A stretch of DNA of 64,000 nt, from positions 2,151,501 through 2,215,500 of the forward strand of contig NZ_JADALJ010000001.1 in NCBI RefSeq assembly GCF_014876185.1, given 5' to 3'. This DNA is from Rufibacter sp. LB8. GTDB lineage: Bacteria > Bacteroidota > Bacteroidia > Cytophagales > Hymenobacteraceae. The position numbers and the translations under genes are program-made. Every line of letters begins with the position of its first letter. Position 1 is the stretch's first letter. Of this stretch, positions 19,369-29,799 are shown piece by piece. The notes under the pieces are model-generated. The model was not told where the DNA came from and made no database searches. It saw only the letters and a program-made list of their open reading frames with translations.

Positions 19369-22266
19369 TTAAAACTTGAGCATGAAGTCGGTGAGGTTTT
19401 CGCTGCGGTCCAGGAGAAGGCGTTTGCGGAGGCGGTAGCGGCTGATCTCCACGCCTCGCACCGAGATGTTGAGCAGCTGTGCGATGTCTTTGGTGGTGAG
19501 GTTCAGGCGCAGGTAAGTGCTGAGTTTGATTTCCTGGGGCGTGAGGTTGGGAAAATTGCATTGCAGCCGATGGATGAAGTCGCCGTGCACGTGGTTGAAA
19601 TGGAGCTCAAATTGCTTCCAGTCTACCTCACTAGTGATGTTGTGGTCAATGCTCCTGATGATCTTGCGGAGTTCTTCTTGCGGAGCCGTTTTTCCGCCCC
19701 CTTTAAGAATGTCCTGAAGCTCCAGTTTCACGTTGTTGAGCAGTTCGTTTTTATTGATGAGGTGAATGGTGGAATAGGTGAGTTCGCGGTTTTTGTGGTC
19801 CAGTTCGGCCTGGAATTTTTCATTGCGCAGGCGGTCAATCTCCAGCTCGCTCTGGTTGGTGATGTGCCTGATCTCAATTTCCTTCTGCCCCAGTTTGCGT
19901 TCCTTGTCCAGGATTAACCGGCGTTTCTCTACCTTAAACCGCTTGTCTACCTGGTAAAACGCGGCGCCCAGCACCAGCACGCCCAGCAAGGTGTAGAACA
20001 GGTAGGCCCATTTGCTGCGGTAAAACGGCGGATTCACCACAAAAGTAAATGCCTGGGCCTTGCTCACAATGCCGTAGATGTTGCGGGCGCGCACGTGGAA
20101 CGTATAGGTTCCTTCGGGCAGGTTGGTGTATTCCTTCTCAGTTTTGTTTGTCCACTCAGACCAGGCCACGTCAAAGTTCTTCAGGAAATACTGGTACTGC
20201 GTTTTCTCCGGTTTCTCAAAAAAAGTGGAGGCATACACAAACCGAAGGGAATTGAGCGCATACGGCAGTTCTGTGTCTGAGGCTTTGTCCAGCTGTCGGC
20301 CCGAGAGTAGCAGTGAATCCAATTCATTGGAGATGGTAAGCACCTGGGCCAGGCGGGTATGGTAAGGCACCATGCGTTTGGCTTTGGCGGCGTTGTAATG
20401 AATAAAACCTTCCTTGGCCCCAAACAGCACGTTGTTGATGTCCAGCACTTGAATATAGCTCAGGTCATCATTTAACAGCTCCCGTATGTTTTTGAAAAGC
20501 TTGTCGTCCAATGTGGGTTTCCCGAATTTGTCTAACGTAATTTTGCCTACCCGCTGGTCAGAGATGAAGTAGATATTGCCCTGCACGTCTTCCTCCATCT
20601 CAATGATGTGCTCGTTGGCCGCGAACAAAGCCGTGTACTGCTTGTGCTTGACAAACCGGTTTTTGGTTTTGTCAAAGGTGAACATGCCGTACATGGCCGG
20701 GAACACCAACTCCCCGTGCAACTTCTCCATGTTAATGAGCTGGTTGGAGGGCAGGCCGTGACGGGCATTGTAGAACCTGACAGAAGTGATGTTCTCCAGA
20801 GCGGCGTCAAACGTGATCCTGAAAAGGCCTTTGTAGCCGTGGGCCATCCAGAGTTCGCCGTCTTTGTCAAACTCCAGCACCCGTGAAGATTCGTCCAGGC
20901 CTTTAAATTTCTTCACGAATTGCAAGCCCTGCGCCGTGACGTTGTATAGACTTATGCCGTTGTAGGAGCCCATGATCACTTTGTCTGGGTGGTTGGGCAC
21001 CGGAACAAATTCCCAGGAACCGTTTTCGGGGTGAATGAGGGTGGAGTTGGCTTGGTTCACCAGATAAGGCCCGTTGTGATGCCCCATCAAGATCTGCCTG
21101 CCTATCTGGTTTAAGTGGTACACCTGGCCGTTGCTGTTGCCCACGGGCACAAAGCTTTTCTTGTGGTTTTCTGTGCTGGAGACAAACAAGCCGCTGTTGG
21201 TACCCACATACAGATTGGTGCCTTTCTGCAAGGCGGCATACCCCGTGCCAGACAAACCCATGGTGCCGTCTAGCCTGCTGAACGGCGAACTCAACTCCAC
21301 CAAAGACAAGCCGTTATTCAGACCCAGCCATAGATTCTCCTGGCTGTCCTGGTAGAGCGTGTGCACGGTGTTATCCAGCAAACCTTCACGCACAGAAGTG
21401 GAGAGCACCAACTGCCCTTTGTGGTCAATGAGCATGAGGCCTTTGTTCTGGGTAGCCAATGCAAAATTTCCGTCCTTCAGTAAAATGGCCTGGTTGATGA
21501 TCACGCCCTGGTAGATGGGCTCCTGGGGCATGAGGAAAGGCGTTACCTCGCGACCGTCATACAAAAAAGCCCCATCTTGAATGGTAAAAACAATCAACTG
21601 GTTTTTATCAAAGGGCAAAATGGAGGCAATGCGCTTGTAGGCAAAGAATTCGCCGCCGGGCAACACTTTCAAACTCTTGTTGGCCAACTGAGCCAGGCCT
21701 TTGGTCCACACCTGCGTGTACAGGTTCTTGTTCACCTGAAAAGAAAACTCCAACGGGCTAGCAGACTGAATGACTTCTATAGGTTTGCCGGCCACATAGG
21801 TATATATGTTCTTGAACGTAAAGAAATAGATGCGCCCAGACTGCTCATAGATGCGCCACACCTCGTCAAAATTGCGGTATTTCTGAGAGAGACTGTCAGC
21901 CAAGGAGACATACTGCATCTTGCCCAGGGCATCTGCCTGGAAATAGCCAAAATCGCCCTGGCCGCCCACGTAGATTTTCTCATCTTTGCCCACATGCACT
22001 GACCTGATCTTGGTACCGGTTTTGGGCGAATGCAACGACCAGGTAGCCCCGTCAAACTCCAGTAACCCGAAGTTATTGGCCACATACAGCAACTCCCGGT
22101 CATCTTGCACAATGCCCCAGCTCTGTATGCCGCCCTTGAATTCCTCCGGCTTAAAATTCCTGATGACCGGGTTGCCAAAGAAGTAGTGCTGCGCCTGCAG
22201 TGTAGTGTTGACAAAGGCCAGGCAGGCCAACCAAACCACGGCACACAGAACACCAACTCGTTTCAT
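19369..22266 (-). CDS. Y_Y_Y-domain sensor-regulator with C-terminal helix-turn-helix
   Basis: About 965 residues from ATG 22266 (MKRVGVLCAVVWLACLAFVNTTLQAQ, a signal peptide); an alternative ATG is at 22278. Residues about 30-660 resemble the two-component-regulator propeller repeats that form periplasmic beta-propellers. A Y_Y_Y domain follows (RFVYASTFFEKPEKTQYQYFLKNFD, about 680-760). Then come one membrane helix (WAYLFYTLLGVLVLGAAFYQV), a coiled coil, and a LuxR-type HTH (LTPQEIKLSTYLRLNLTTKDIAQLLNIS). There is no kinase domain, so signal passes directly from periplasm to DNA-binding domain. It is divergent from susC, so it probably controls the glucan locus. Confidence 0.88.
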   Translation of the reverse strand: MKRVGVLCAVVWLACLAFVNTTLQAQHYFFGNPVIRNFKPEEFKGGIQSWGIVQDDRELLYVANNFGLLEFDGATWSLHSPKTGTKIRSVHVGKDEKIYVGGQGDFGYFQADALGKMQYVSLADSLSQKYRNFDEVWRIYEQSGRIYFFTFKNIYTYVAGKPIEVIQSASPLEFSFQVNKNLYTQVWTKGLAQLANKSLKVLPGGEFFAYKRIASILPFDKNQLIVFTIQDGAFLYDGREVTPFLMPQEPIYQGVIINQAILLKDGNFALATQNKGLMLIDHKGQLVLSTSVREGLLDNTVHTLYQDSQENLWLGLNNGLSLVELSSPFSRLDGTMGLSGTGYAALQKGTNLYVGTNSGLFVSSTENHKKSFVPVGNSNGQVYHLNQIGRQILMGHHNGPYLVNQANSTLIHPENGSWEFVPVPNHPDKVIMGSYNGISLYNVTAQGLQFVKKFKGLDESSRVLEFDKDGELWMAHGYKGLFRITFDAALENITSVRFYNARHGLPSNQLINMEKLHGELVFPAMYGMFTFDKTKNRFVKHKQYTALFAANEHIIEMEEDVQGNIYFISDQRVGKITLDKFGKPTLDDKLFKNIRELLNDDLSYIQVLDINNVLFGAKEGFIHYNAAKAKRMVPYHTRLAQVLTISNELDSLLLSGRQLDKASDTELPYALNSLRFVYASTFFEKPEKTQYQYFLKNFDVAWSEWTNKTEKEYTNLPEGTYTFHVRARNIYGIVSKAQAFTFVVNPPFYRSKWAYLFYTLLGVLVLGAAFYQVDKRFKVEKRRLILDKERKLGQKEIEIRHITNQSELEIDRLRNEKFQAELDHKNRELTYSTIHLINKNELLNNVKLELQDILKGGGKTAPQEELRKIIRSIDHNITSEVDWKQFELHFNHVHGDFIHRLQCNFPNLTPQEIKLSTYLRLNLTTKDIAQLLNISVRGVEISRYRLRKRLLLDRSENLTDFMLKF

Positions 22267-22389
22267 GGGAAATATCATTTTGACAGAATACCTTTTCAAG
22301 GTAGCGATGTATTTAGTAAAAGTTAATTTTAAGGATAATTTTTTTAACAAAACCTCATTATTCTGCCAGAATACCCCATTTAGCCTATT

Positions 22390-22441
22390 TGATGTAATCC
22401 TGATGTAGTGGCTTGGCAGTCTATGATGTAGTATTGATGTA
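22390..22441 (+). promoter_or_regulatory. four TGATGTA direct repeats in the susC upstream region
   Basis: TGATGTA occurs at 22390, 22401, 22424 and 22435: two pairs, each with 11-bp spacing, the pairs 34 bp apart. They end just before a possible promoter (TACATTTA at 22475-22482). An operator for the divergent HTH regulator is inferred. Confidence 0.6.
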
Positions 22442-22517
22442 GTAGATTGTTAGGTTACGCCACCCCTGCCCACCTACATTTATATCAGCGGAATCGCTAC
22501 CCCTAAACCCATCACCT

Positions 22518-25500
22518 ATGAAGAAAAAATTACTCACTCTTTTGCTGTTCCTCTCCTGCGGAATAGCCTTCGCCCAGAGCACCATTACTGGGCGCGTCAC
22601 CTCGGCTAAGAACGGTGAGCCGTTGCCAGGCGTTAGCGTGGTGGTGAAAGGAACCACCGCTGGTGCGTCAACAGATGTAGACGGCCGGTATCAGATTCAG
22701 GCACCCGCCACCTCAAGTGCTTTGGTATTCTCTTATATAGGCTTTGTTACCAAAGAAGAAGCCATCAATGGCAGAACTACCATTAACCTGGCCTTGCAAG
22801 AAGACCAACGGGCCCTAGAAGAAGTGGTGGTGGTGGGCTATGGCACTCAATTGAAAAGGGAAGTGTCCACGGCCATTTCATCGGTTACCCCAGAGGAAAT
22901 CACCCAAACGCCTATCACACGCATTGAACAGGCTTTGCAAGGAAGAGTAGCCGGTGTGCAGGCCACCAATGTGACCGGCCAACCCGGTGACGCCCCCACC
23001 ATCAGAATCAGGGGAATAGGCTCTACGGGCACCTCAGATCCTTTATATGTGGTAGACGGGTTTCCAGTGGGCGGCATTGACTACCTCAACCCCGGTGATA
23101 TTGAATCAATTGACGTGCTGAAAGACGCAGCCTCCGCGGCCATCTATGGCGCCAGAGGCGGTAACGGCGTGGTCATCATCACCACCAAACAAGGAAAAAG
23201 AGACGGGCAGATGACTGTTTCTTATGACGGCTATGTAGGTGTTCAGAAACCTTGGCGCACTCTAAAGATGCTGGATGCCCGGGAATACGCCGTCATGATG
23301 AACGAAGGGGCTATCAATGCAGGTTCTGCCATTCTGTTCCCAGATGTGAACCAGATAAGCGGCGGTACCAACTGGCAAGATGCCCTTTTTGAGAAAAGTG
23401 CCCCCATCCAAAATCACCAGCTCACTATTAATGGTGGTACCGAGAAATCTGGCTATTCTGCGGCTTTCTCCTACTTTGACCAGGAAGGCATTGTGGGCGG
23501 CGAGAAATCTGGCTTTCAGAGGTACACCGCCAGAGTCAACGCAGACAACCAGGTAAAAAGCTTTTTGAAAATTGGCACCAACCTGGCTTACACCCATATT
23601 AACAGAAGAACCGTGAACGCCAACGGCGAGTTTGGCGGGGCCTTGAGCAATGCCTTGAACATGGACCCCATCACGCCGGTGTATGTGACCAACCCAGAGG
23701 ACTTAGCGCAGCCGCAATATGGCGGAGCCGCTAGCCCTTTGGTGTTTGATGCCAACGGTAGAGTATTCGGGATTTCCAGATATGTAAGCCAGGAAGTGGT
23801 CAATCCCCTGGCGCGCTTACAGGTAAGCAACGGCCTGACCAATGTAGACAAACTGGTAGGAAACGTCTTTGGCGAAGTAAAACTTTTGGAAGGACTTACG
23901 TTCCGGTCCACGTTCTCCATTGACCTCGCGTTTGTTACCGCTACTGACTATTCTCCGGTATTTTACCTGAACTCGGCCACCCAGAACCGCCTTTCTGCCG
24001 TGTCCAGAGGCACCACGCAGTACTTCTCATGGCAAGCCGAAAACTACTTCAATTACAACAAGGTCTTCGGTGACCACAGTCTGGGCTTGACCGCCGGGAC
24101 CAGTGCCCTGGAAGAAAGCAATGAAGGGGTTTATGGCTCCAACAACAACCTGGTGGTGACAGATCCTGCCATGGCTTACCTGAACACCGCCGTAGGCACC
24201 AGAACCCAAAGAGCGTTGGGTGGTGCCGCAGAACGAGCTATCCTCTCTTTCTTTGGAAGGGTGAACTACGCCTTTAAAGAGAAGTACCTGTTTTCGGCCA
24301 CGGTAAGACGTGATGGTTCTTCCAGGTTTGTAGACAATAAGTATGAAACCTTCCCTTCCTTCTCCCTGGGCTGGATATTGTCTGAAGAATCTTTCTTCCC
24401 GCAGAGCAATGTATTGAGCTTAGCTAAACTGAGAGGTTCCTGGGGGCAGAATGGCAATGAAAACATTGGCGGCTTCTATGCCTCCAGAGCTACCATTGGC
24501 ACTGGCAGAGGCTATTCTTTCTACAGCGCCAACCCAGAAGAGCCGGGCTACACCAGTGGTGCCGCTCTGCAAGACGCTGAAAACCGCGAGTTGCGCTGGG
24601 AAACTTCTGAACAAACCAACGTGGGCCTTGATCTTTCCTTCTTCAACAATGCCTTTACGGTTACCTCAGACTACTACATCAAAACCACTAAAGGCTTGCT
24701 GTTGAACCCTCCGGTTCCAGGGTCTGCCGGGTTGCCCATTGCCCCTCCTCAAAACGCCGGCTCGGTAAGAAACACTGGCTTTGAACTGGCGCTTAACTAC
24801 AACGGTACCATAGGTCGTTTTGGCTATAATCTGGGCCTTAACGGAAGCATTAATAAAAATGAGGTAACCGAAGTGAGAAACGCTGAAGGTGTAATACCTG
24901 GCGGTGCTGGCTTCTCTACCTATGGCGCGGTGACCAGAACAGAAGTAGGCATGCCTATCAGTTACTTCTACGGCTATAAAACGGCCGGCATCTTCCAGAA
25001 CCCAGCTGAGGTTTCGGCTTATTCCAAAGACGGCCAGCTGATTCAGCCCCTGGCTAAACCAGGCGACGTGCGGTTTGTGGATTTAAACAACAACGGAGTA
25101 ATTGACAATGGAGACCGCACCAAACTGGGCAACCCCACGCCTACCACCGTGGTGGGCTTCAACCTGGGCGCCAACTTCCTCAACTTTGATATCAGTGCCT
25201 TCTTGTATGGCGCCTTTGGGCACCAGGTGTTCAACGGTACCCGTCGTTTTGACTTGCCACAGGCCAACATGCAAACCAGGTACCTCAACCGTTGGACCGG
25301 CGAAGGCAGCACCAATGAGTATCCGCGCTTCACCTGGAATGACACCAACGGAAATTATAAAAACATTTCTGACCTCTACGTGGAAGACGCTGATTTTGTA
25401 CGCTTGAGAACCTTGCAGCTTGGCTACAGCCTGCCAGGTGCCCTGCTGAACAAAATACACGTCCAGAAACTGCGCATGTATATCTCCGCTGACAACCTGC

Positions 25501-25628
25501 TCACGCTTACAAACTACACAGGTTTTGACCCGGAGATTGGCGCGGCAGGTTCCTTGAACATTGGCATTGACCGGGGCGTGTACCCACAAGCGCAGACTTT
25601 CAGGTTAGGATTCAACGCTACTTTTTAA
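22518..25628 (+). CDS. SusC/RagA-family TonB-linked outer-membrane protein
   Basis: A 1036-residue SusC homologue. It imports oligosaccharides across the outer membrane with TonB energy. Seen in order: signal peptide (MKKKLLTLLLFLSCGIAFAQ), CarboxypepD_reg-like domain (STITGRVTSAKNGEPLPGVSVVVKG, to about residue 100), the SusC signature EVVVVGYGTQ, plug domain with LYVVDGFPV and DVLKDAASAAIYGARGGNGVV, and a beta-barrel ending in F. It is the first gene of a five-gene run with susD 12 bp downstream. The GH16 and GH3 partners point to beta-1,3-glucan oligosaccharides. Confidence 0.96.
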   Translation: MKKKLLTLLLFLSCGIAFAQSTITGRVTSAKNGEPLPGVSVVVKGTTAGASTDVDGRYQIQAPATSSALVFSYIGFVTKEEAINGRTTINLALQEDQRALEEVVVVGYGTQLKREVSTAISSVTPEEITQTPITRIEQALQGRVAGVQATNVTGQPGDAPTIRIRGIGSTGTSDPLYVVDGFPVGGIDYLNPGDIESIDVLKDAASAAIYGARGGNGVVIITTKQGKRDGQMTVSYDGYVGVQKPWRTLKMLDAREYAVMMNEGAINAGSAILFPDVNQISGGTNWQDALFEKSAPIQNHQLTINGGTEKSGYSAAFSYFDQEGIVGGEKSGFQRYTARVNADNQVKSFLKIGTNLAYTHINRRTVNANGEFGGALSNALNMDPITPVYVTNPEDLAQPQYGGAASPLVFDANGRVFGISRYVSQEVVNPLARLQVSNGLTNVDKLVGNVFGEVKLLEGLTFRSTFSIDLAFVTATDYSPVFYLNSATQNRLSAVSRGTTQYFSWQAENYFNYNKVFGDHSLGLTAGTSALEESNEGVYGSNNNLVVTDPAMAYLNTAVGTRTQRALGGAAERAILSFFGRVNYAFKEKYLFSATVRRDGSSRFVDNKYETFPSFSLGWILSEESFFPQSNVLSLAKLRGSWGQNGNENIGGFYASRATIGTGRGYSFYSANPEEPGYTSGAALQDAENRELRWETSEQTNVGLDLSFFNNAFTVTSDYYIKTTKGLLLNPPVPGSAGLPIAPPQNAGSVRNTGFELALNYNGTIGRFGYNLGLNGSINKNEVTEVRNAEGVIPGGAGFSTYGAVTRTEVGMPISYFYGYKTAGIFQNPAEVSAYSKDGQLIQPLAKPGDVRFVDLNNNGVIDNGDRTKLGNPTPTTVVGFNLGANFLNFDISAFLYGAFGHQVFNGTRRFDLPQANMQTRYLNRWTGEGSTNEYPRFTWNDTNGNYKNISDLYVEDADFVRLRTLQLGYSLPGALLNKIHVQKLRMYISADNLLTLTNYTGFDPEIGAAGSLNIGIDRGVYPQAQTFRLGFNATF

Positions 25629-25640
25629 TTGACATTCTCT

Positions 25641-27215
25641 ATGAAAAATATAGTTAAAAAAACTTCTACGCTTCTCTTGGCCAGTTTTCTGTTCGCGGGT
25701 ACCGGCTGTGAGGACTTTCTGGACCGCTCTCCCCTAGACACCAGAACGGCAGACAATTTCTACAAAACCCAGGCAGACGCCAGTGAAGCCCTGGTGGGAG
25801 TCTATGATATCTTGCAATGGAACACCGTAGTGGGCTACCATACCACACCGCTGGTGTTGGATATCATGTCAGATGATTCTTATTCTGCGGGCCAGGCCAC
25901 CTCAGAGCCATCTCTTTTAGAAATGGACCGGCACCAAATCTTGCCTACCAACGGTGAGGTGCATGGTCTTTGGAGGAAACACTACATAGGTATTGCCCGG
26001 GCCAACACGTTGCTGGAGAAAATTGACGGCGTGGCGGCACCAGATGACTTTAAAAAACGCGTAGCCGCCGAAGCCAAATTCCTGCGTGCCCACTTCTACT
26101 TAGACTTGGTACGGTTATTTGAGAATGTGCCGCTGGTTTTGAAAACGCCAAGCCCCTCTGAATACAACCAACCCGCTGCCACGCCCAAGGCGGTCTTTGA
26201 CCAGATTGCCAAGGATTTAGTGGAAGCCATGGTAGACCTGCCCGCCACCAACCTCAAAGGAAGCCAGGGCCGGGCCACCAGATGGGCCGCCAAAGCTTTA
26301 CTTGCCCGAGCCTATCTGTTCCACAAAGGCGTGTACAACCAAGAGTTACAAGCCGGCACCACTGCCGTGAACGCAGCTTATGTGCAGCAACAACTTGCAG
26401 ATATCATTTCCCAAAGTGGCCATGATTTGCTTCCTTCCTACGGCAGCATCTTTACCAAAGCCAATGAGTTCAGTATTGAATCTGTATGGGAAATCTCTTA
26501 TTCAGATGAAAACCCGTGGTTTGACTGGGGCTACATTCACGGTGGCGAAGGAAATATGCAGCCGCAGCAACAGGGGCCTCGCATCATCAATCCAACGGGT
26601 CTGCTGTACGTTCGTGGCTGGAGCACAGGCACCCCTACCCAGGAATTGTATGACGCTTTTGCCGCCAATGACATAAGAAGAGACTCCACTATTTTAGAGG
26701 AGAATGAAGCGGGCGGAAGGGCCAACCTGGACCTAGGCTACCAGCACACCGGGTACTTCAGTCAGAAATACACCACCACCAAAGAATACCAGCCAGAATT
26801 CGGGCAAATGGAACTGAACTGGGGAAACAACTACCGTTCCATCCGGTTTGCAGATGTCCTGTTAATGGCTGCTGAATTAGCTCTGACCACCGGCGGAGAC
26901 GCGCAAGGCCCTTTGACGCGGGTAAGAGCCCGGGTAGGCTTAGACCCCGTACCCGCCACCTTAGACAACATTAGAAAAGAGCGCCGGTTAGAACTAGCTC
27001 TTGAAGGTCACCGGTACTGGGATTTGTTGCGTTACGGCCTGAGCACGGCCAGTGCCGCCATCACCGTGACGCCTAGTCCATTGCCTCCTACCTATGTGGG
27101 TACCCAGAGCGACTTCACCATACAATTCAATACTGCCAGAAAAGGCTTCCTTCCTATTCCACAGAGTGAGATTGATTTGTCTGCTGGGGTTCTGAAACCA
27201 AATGCCGGTTACTAA
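25641..27215 (+). CDS. SusD/RagB-family nutrient-binding lipoprotein
   Basis: A 524-residue SusD-like protein, the lid of the SusC channel at the cell surface. I start at ATG 25641 (MKNIVKKTSTLLLASFLFAGTGCEDFLD) with lipobox GTGC; an upstream ATG adds only four residues. Family marks are EDFLDRSPLDTRTADNFYKT near the N-terminus, the TPR-like helical core (AAEAKFLRAHFYLDLVRLFENVPLVL) and the C-terminal RKERRLELALEGHRYWDLLRYG. It pairs with the preceding susC. Confidence 0.95.
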   Translation: MKNIVKKTSTLLLASFLFAGTGCEDFLDRSPLDTRTADNFYKTQADASEALVGVYDILQWNTVVGYHTTPLVLDIMSDDSYSAGQATSEPSLLEMDRHQILPTNGEVHGLWRKHYIGIARANTLLEKIDGVAAPDDFKKRVAAEAKFLRAHFYLDLVRLFENVPLVLKTPSPSEYNQPAATPKAVFDQIAKDLVEAMVDLPATNLKGSQGRATRWAAKALLARAYLFHKGVYNQELQAGTTAVNAAYVQQQLADIISQSGHDLLPSYGSIFTKANEFSIESVWEISYSDENPWFDWGYIHGGEGNMQPQQQGPRIINPTGLLYVRGWSTGTPTQELYDAFAANDIRRDSTILEENEAGGRANLDLGYQHTGYFSQKYTTTKEYQPEFGQMELNWGNNYRSIRFADVLLMAAELALTTGGDAQGPLTRVRARVGLDPVPATLDNIRKERRLELALEGHRYWDLLRYGLSTASAAITVTPSPLPPTYVGTQSDFTIQFNTARKGFLPIPQSEIDLSAGVLKPNAGY

Positions 27216-27233
27216 TTATTTAAAGCATTCACC

Positions 27234-28667
27234 ATGAAAGAGATGAGAAAAATAATTCCATACATCACGCTGTTGCTGTTGTCAGCCTTTGCGTGGACCA
27301 GTTGTGAAGTGGAAGACCCTGAGCTGGGCCCAGTGCCTACTCCTTCGGCGGAGCAAGCCACCTTTACTTACTCCTACGGCACCAACCCTAACATTGTCAC
27401 CTTTAAAAGCACCGCTCCAGAAGGGGCAGCCGTGCAATGGGAATTTGACGGCGGTTCTACCGTGCAAGGCCGCGAAGTGACGCGCAGCTATCCCTTAAAA
27501 GGTGAATACACCGTCAAAATGACTTTTTCAACCCCTGGGGGCTCAGCTTCCAGTACCAAGACTGTTCCCATTGCCGCCACCAACCCCGCCATGCTCAACC
27601 GCGAAGATTACAACTTCCTGACCGGTGGTATCAGTAACTTACAAGGCAAGACCTGGGTGATTGACCGTGAAAACGGCGGACACCTGGCTCTGGGCCCAAT
27701 TACCAGCAGCACCCCAGAGTGGTACTCCGCGGGTCCTAATGAAAAAGCCTCTGAAGGGTATTATGATGACGAAATGGTGTTCAACCTGAACAATAACTTG
27801 GCTTATACCTATGACAACAAGGGTACCACTTTTACGCACGGCGCTTCAGCAGCTGGCTTAGGTGGCGTACCTGGTGGAGACCACACGTTAGTGTACACCC
27901 CGCCTACCGGCATGCAGTGGAACATTGTGGAAGAAGGAGACAAGAAGTTTCTGGAAATCACCAAAAACGGGTTCATTGGGTATTACACCGGTGTGTCACG
28001 TTATGAAATCCTACGCCTCACAGAAACCGAGCTGTACATCAAATTTGGCAGCACAGCCAATGCAGAACACGGCTGGTACCAGCGCCTGGTTCCCAAGGGA
28101 TTCTCTAAACCTGTTCCTCCCAAAGAATACAAGGCCGCTGACCTGAATGATGACTTTGATTCGCCGGGCAACTTCACCTGGAAAATGGACAACGCCTTGT
28201 TCAATGAAAGCTTTGATAACCCAGCCCAGGTAGCCGCTAACCCATCTGATAAAGTGGCCCGCTATATTAAAGAGGCCGGCCAGGGGAAAGCTTTTTCTAA
28301 TGTGTTCATTGAACTTCCCTATAAAATAGACCTCAGACAGCGCAAAGTATTTAAAGTGAAGGTCTTCTTGCCTAGTTACAATGACTACACCACCATGGGG
28401 GGTGCAGAGGATTGGTCACCGGTAAAAACCTTGCAAAAGCAGCTGGCCGTTAAACTGCAGAACTCAGAACTGGGCGGCAACTCCTGGACTACCCAGGCTG
28501 AGATCATTCAACAAGTGACCGTGATGGACCAGTGGGTAGAGCTCACCTTTGACTTCTCTAATTTTGACCAACGCCAGGACTTTGACAAGATCGTTATTCA
28601 ATTTGGTGGCGAAGCGCATTTTAACCCAGGCATTTTCTATTTAGACGATTTCCGTCTGATGCCTTAG
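27234..28667 (+). CDS. PKD-domain surface glycan-binding lipoprotein
   Basis: A 477-residue lipoprotein (lipobox AWTSC). Residues about 45-115 form a PKD domain (VQWEFDGGSTVQGREVTRSYPLKGEYTVKMTF). A middle domain follows, and a C-terminal jelly-roll-like domain (about 305-477) resembles carbohydrate-binding modules, ending IFYLDDFRLMP. Proteins of this layout sit right after SusD in laminarin loci and act as surface glycan-binding proteins; binding of beta-glucan here is inferred from context. Confidence 0.85.
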   Translation: MKEMRKIIPYITLLLLSAFAWTSCEVEDPELGPVPTPSAEQATFTYSYGTNPNIVTFKSTAPEGAAVQWEFDGGSTVQGREVTRSYPLKGEYTVKMTFSTPGGSASSTKTVPIAATNPAMLNREDYNFLTGGISNLQGKTWVIDRENGGHLALGPITSSTPEWYSAGPNEKASEGYYDDEMVFNLNNNLAYTYDNKGTTFTHGASAAGLGGVPGGDHTLVYTPPTGMQWNIVEEGDKKFLEITKNGFIGYYTGVSRYEILRLTETELYIKFGSTANAEHGWYQRLVPKGFSKPVPPKEYKAADLNDDFDSPGNFTWKMDNALFNESFDNPAQVAANPSDKVARYIKEAGQGKAFSNVFIELPYKIDLRQRKVFKVKVFLPSYNDYTTMGGAEDWSPVKTLQKQLAVKLQNSELGGNSWTTQAEIIQQVTVMDQWVELTFDFSNFDQRQDFDKIVIQFGGEAHFNPGIFYLDDFRLMP

Positions 28668-28734
28668 TTTTTCATAGGGAAATAGGCCAGAGACACTCTT
28701 GTTTCTGGCCCGCTTTTCCTGAATCCCCTTTAAA

Positions 28735-29799
28735 ATGCGGAAATTTAAATATCTGGCCCTTACCCTCTGCCTGGCCTTTGGCGCACCGGCAGTGGCCCAG
28801 ACCAGTACGTTCAATGAATTAGTCTGGAACGATGAATTTGAGGGCGATGGTGCTCCAAATCCGGCGCGGTGGACATATGACTTGGGTACCGGTGAAAATG
28901 GCTGGGGCAACCGTGAATTGCAGCATTACACCAACCAACCAGCCAACGTGCGCATGGCCAATGGTAACCTGGTGATTGAGGCCATTAAACAAAACGGCAC
29001 CTGGACTTCTGCCCGTGTGAAAACTCAGGGCAAGTTCAGCTTTACCCATGGCCGTGTTGAGTTCAAGGCAAAGATGGCACCCGGCGTGGGCACCTGGCCC
29101 GCGCTCTGGATGCTGGGCGAAAGCGTTTCTACCAAAGGCTGGCCTGCCTGCGGGGAGATAGACGTGGTGGAATACATTGACAGGCTTCCGGGTAAAATAC
29201 AAAGTGCCATGCACACGCCTGCCAGCTACGGCAACACCCAGAACATTGGCGCTACGCAAGTACCAGACGCTACTACCGCCTTTCATGTGTATGCCGCAGA
29301 ATGGACGCCCCATGACATAAAATTCTTTGTAGACAACACGCTGTATTACACCTATGCGCCTGCCGTGAAAGACGCCAAGACCTGGCCGTTGAATGACAAT
29401 TTTTTCCTTATCATGAACATAGCCGTGGGCGGCAACATGGGCAGTGAACCGACGCTTGAAACCAACGGGCAGAAAAACGGCGTTGACCCCAACCTGACCA
29501 GCACGCGCATGGAGGTAGACTATGTGCGGGTGTACCAACAATTCAAAGATTTAACGCTCACGGGTCCGGCTGTGGTGAGGCCTGCCGCGCAAAACCTACT
29601 GTTCAAAACCAGCCGCTTGGCCAATGCCACTTATACCTGGTTTTTGCCAAAGGGTGCCACCATTGTGAGGGGTCATAACACCTCAGAAATAGTGATCAAC
29701 TGGGGAAAATCTTCTGGGAAAGTACGCGTGCAGGTACAACACAACGGCCAGACCTATACCAAAACCATGGACGTTAAAACCGGAAATGGTATTGGGTAG
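28735..29799 (+). CDS. GH16 endo-beta-glucanase (laminarinase-like)
   Basis: A 354-residue secreted glycosidase. It has a signal peptide (MRKFKYLALTLCLAFGAPAVAQ) and a GH16 domain at about residues 25-270. The catalytic motif EIDVVE shows nucleophile E141, D143 and acid/base E146; the extra residue in this motif is typical of laminarinase-type GH16. GTWPALWML lines the cleft. The last 80 residues are an Ig/PKD-like module (TYTWFLPKGATIVRGHNTSEIVINWG). It would cut beta-1,3 or mixed-linkage glucans into oligosaccharides for SusCD. Confidence 0.93.
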   Translation: MRKFKYLALTLCLAFGAPAVAQTSTFNELVWNDEFEGDGAPNPARWTYDLGTGENGWGNRELQHYTNQPANVRMANGNLVIEAIKQNGTWTSARVKTQGKFSFTHGRVEFKAKMAPGVGTWPALWMLGESVSTKGWPACGEIDVVEYIDRLPGKIQSAMHTPASYGNTQNIGATQVPDATTAFHVYAAEWTPHDIKFFVDNTLYYTYAPAVKDAKTWPLNDNFFLIMNIAVGGNMGSEPTLETNGQKNGVDPNLTSTRMEVDYVRVYQQFKDLTLTGPAVVRPAAQNLLFKTSRLANATYTWFLPKGATIVRGHNTSEIVINWGKSSGKVRVQVQHNGQTYTKTMDVKTGNGIG

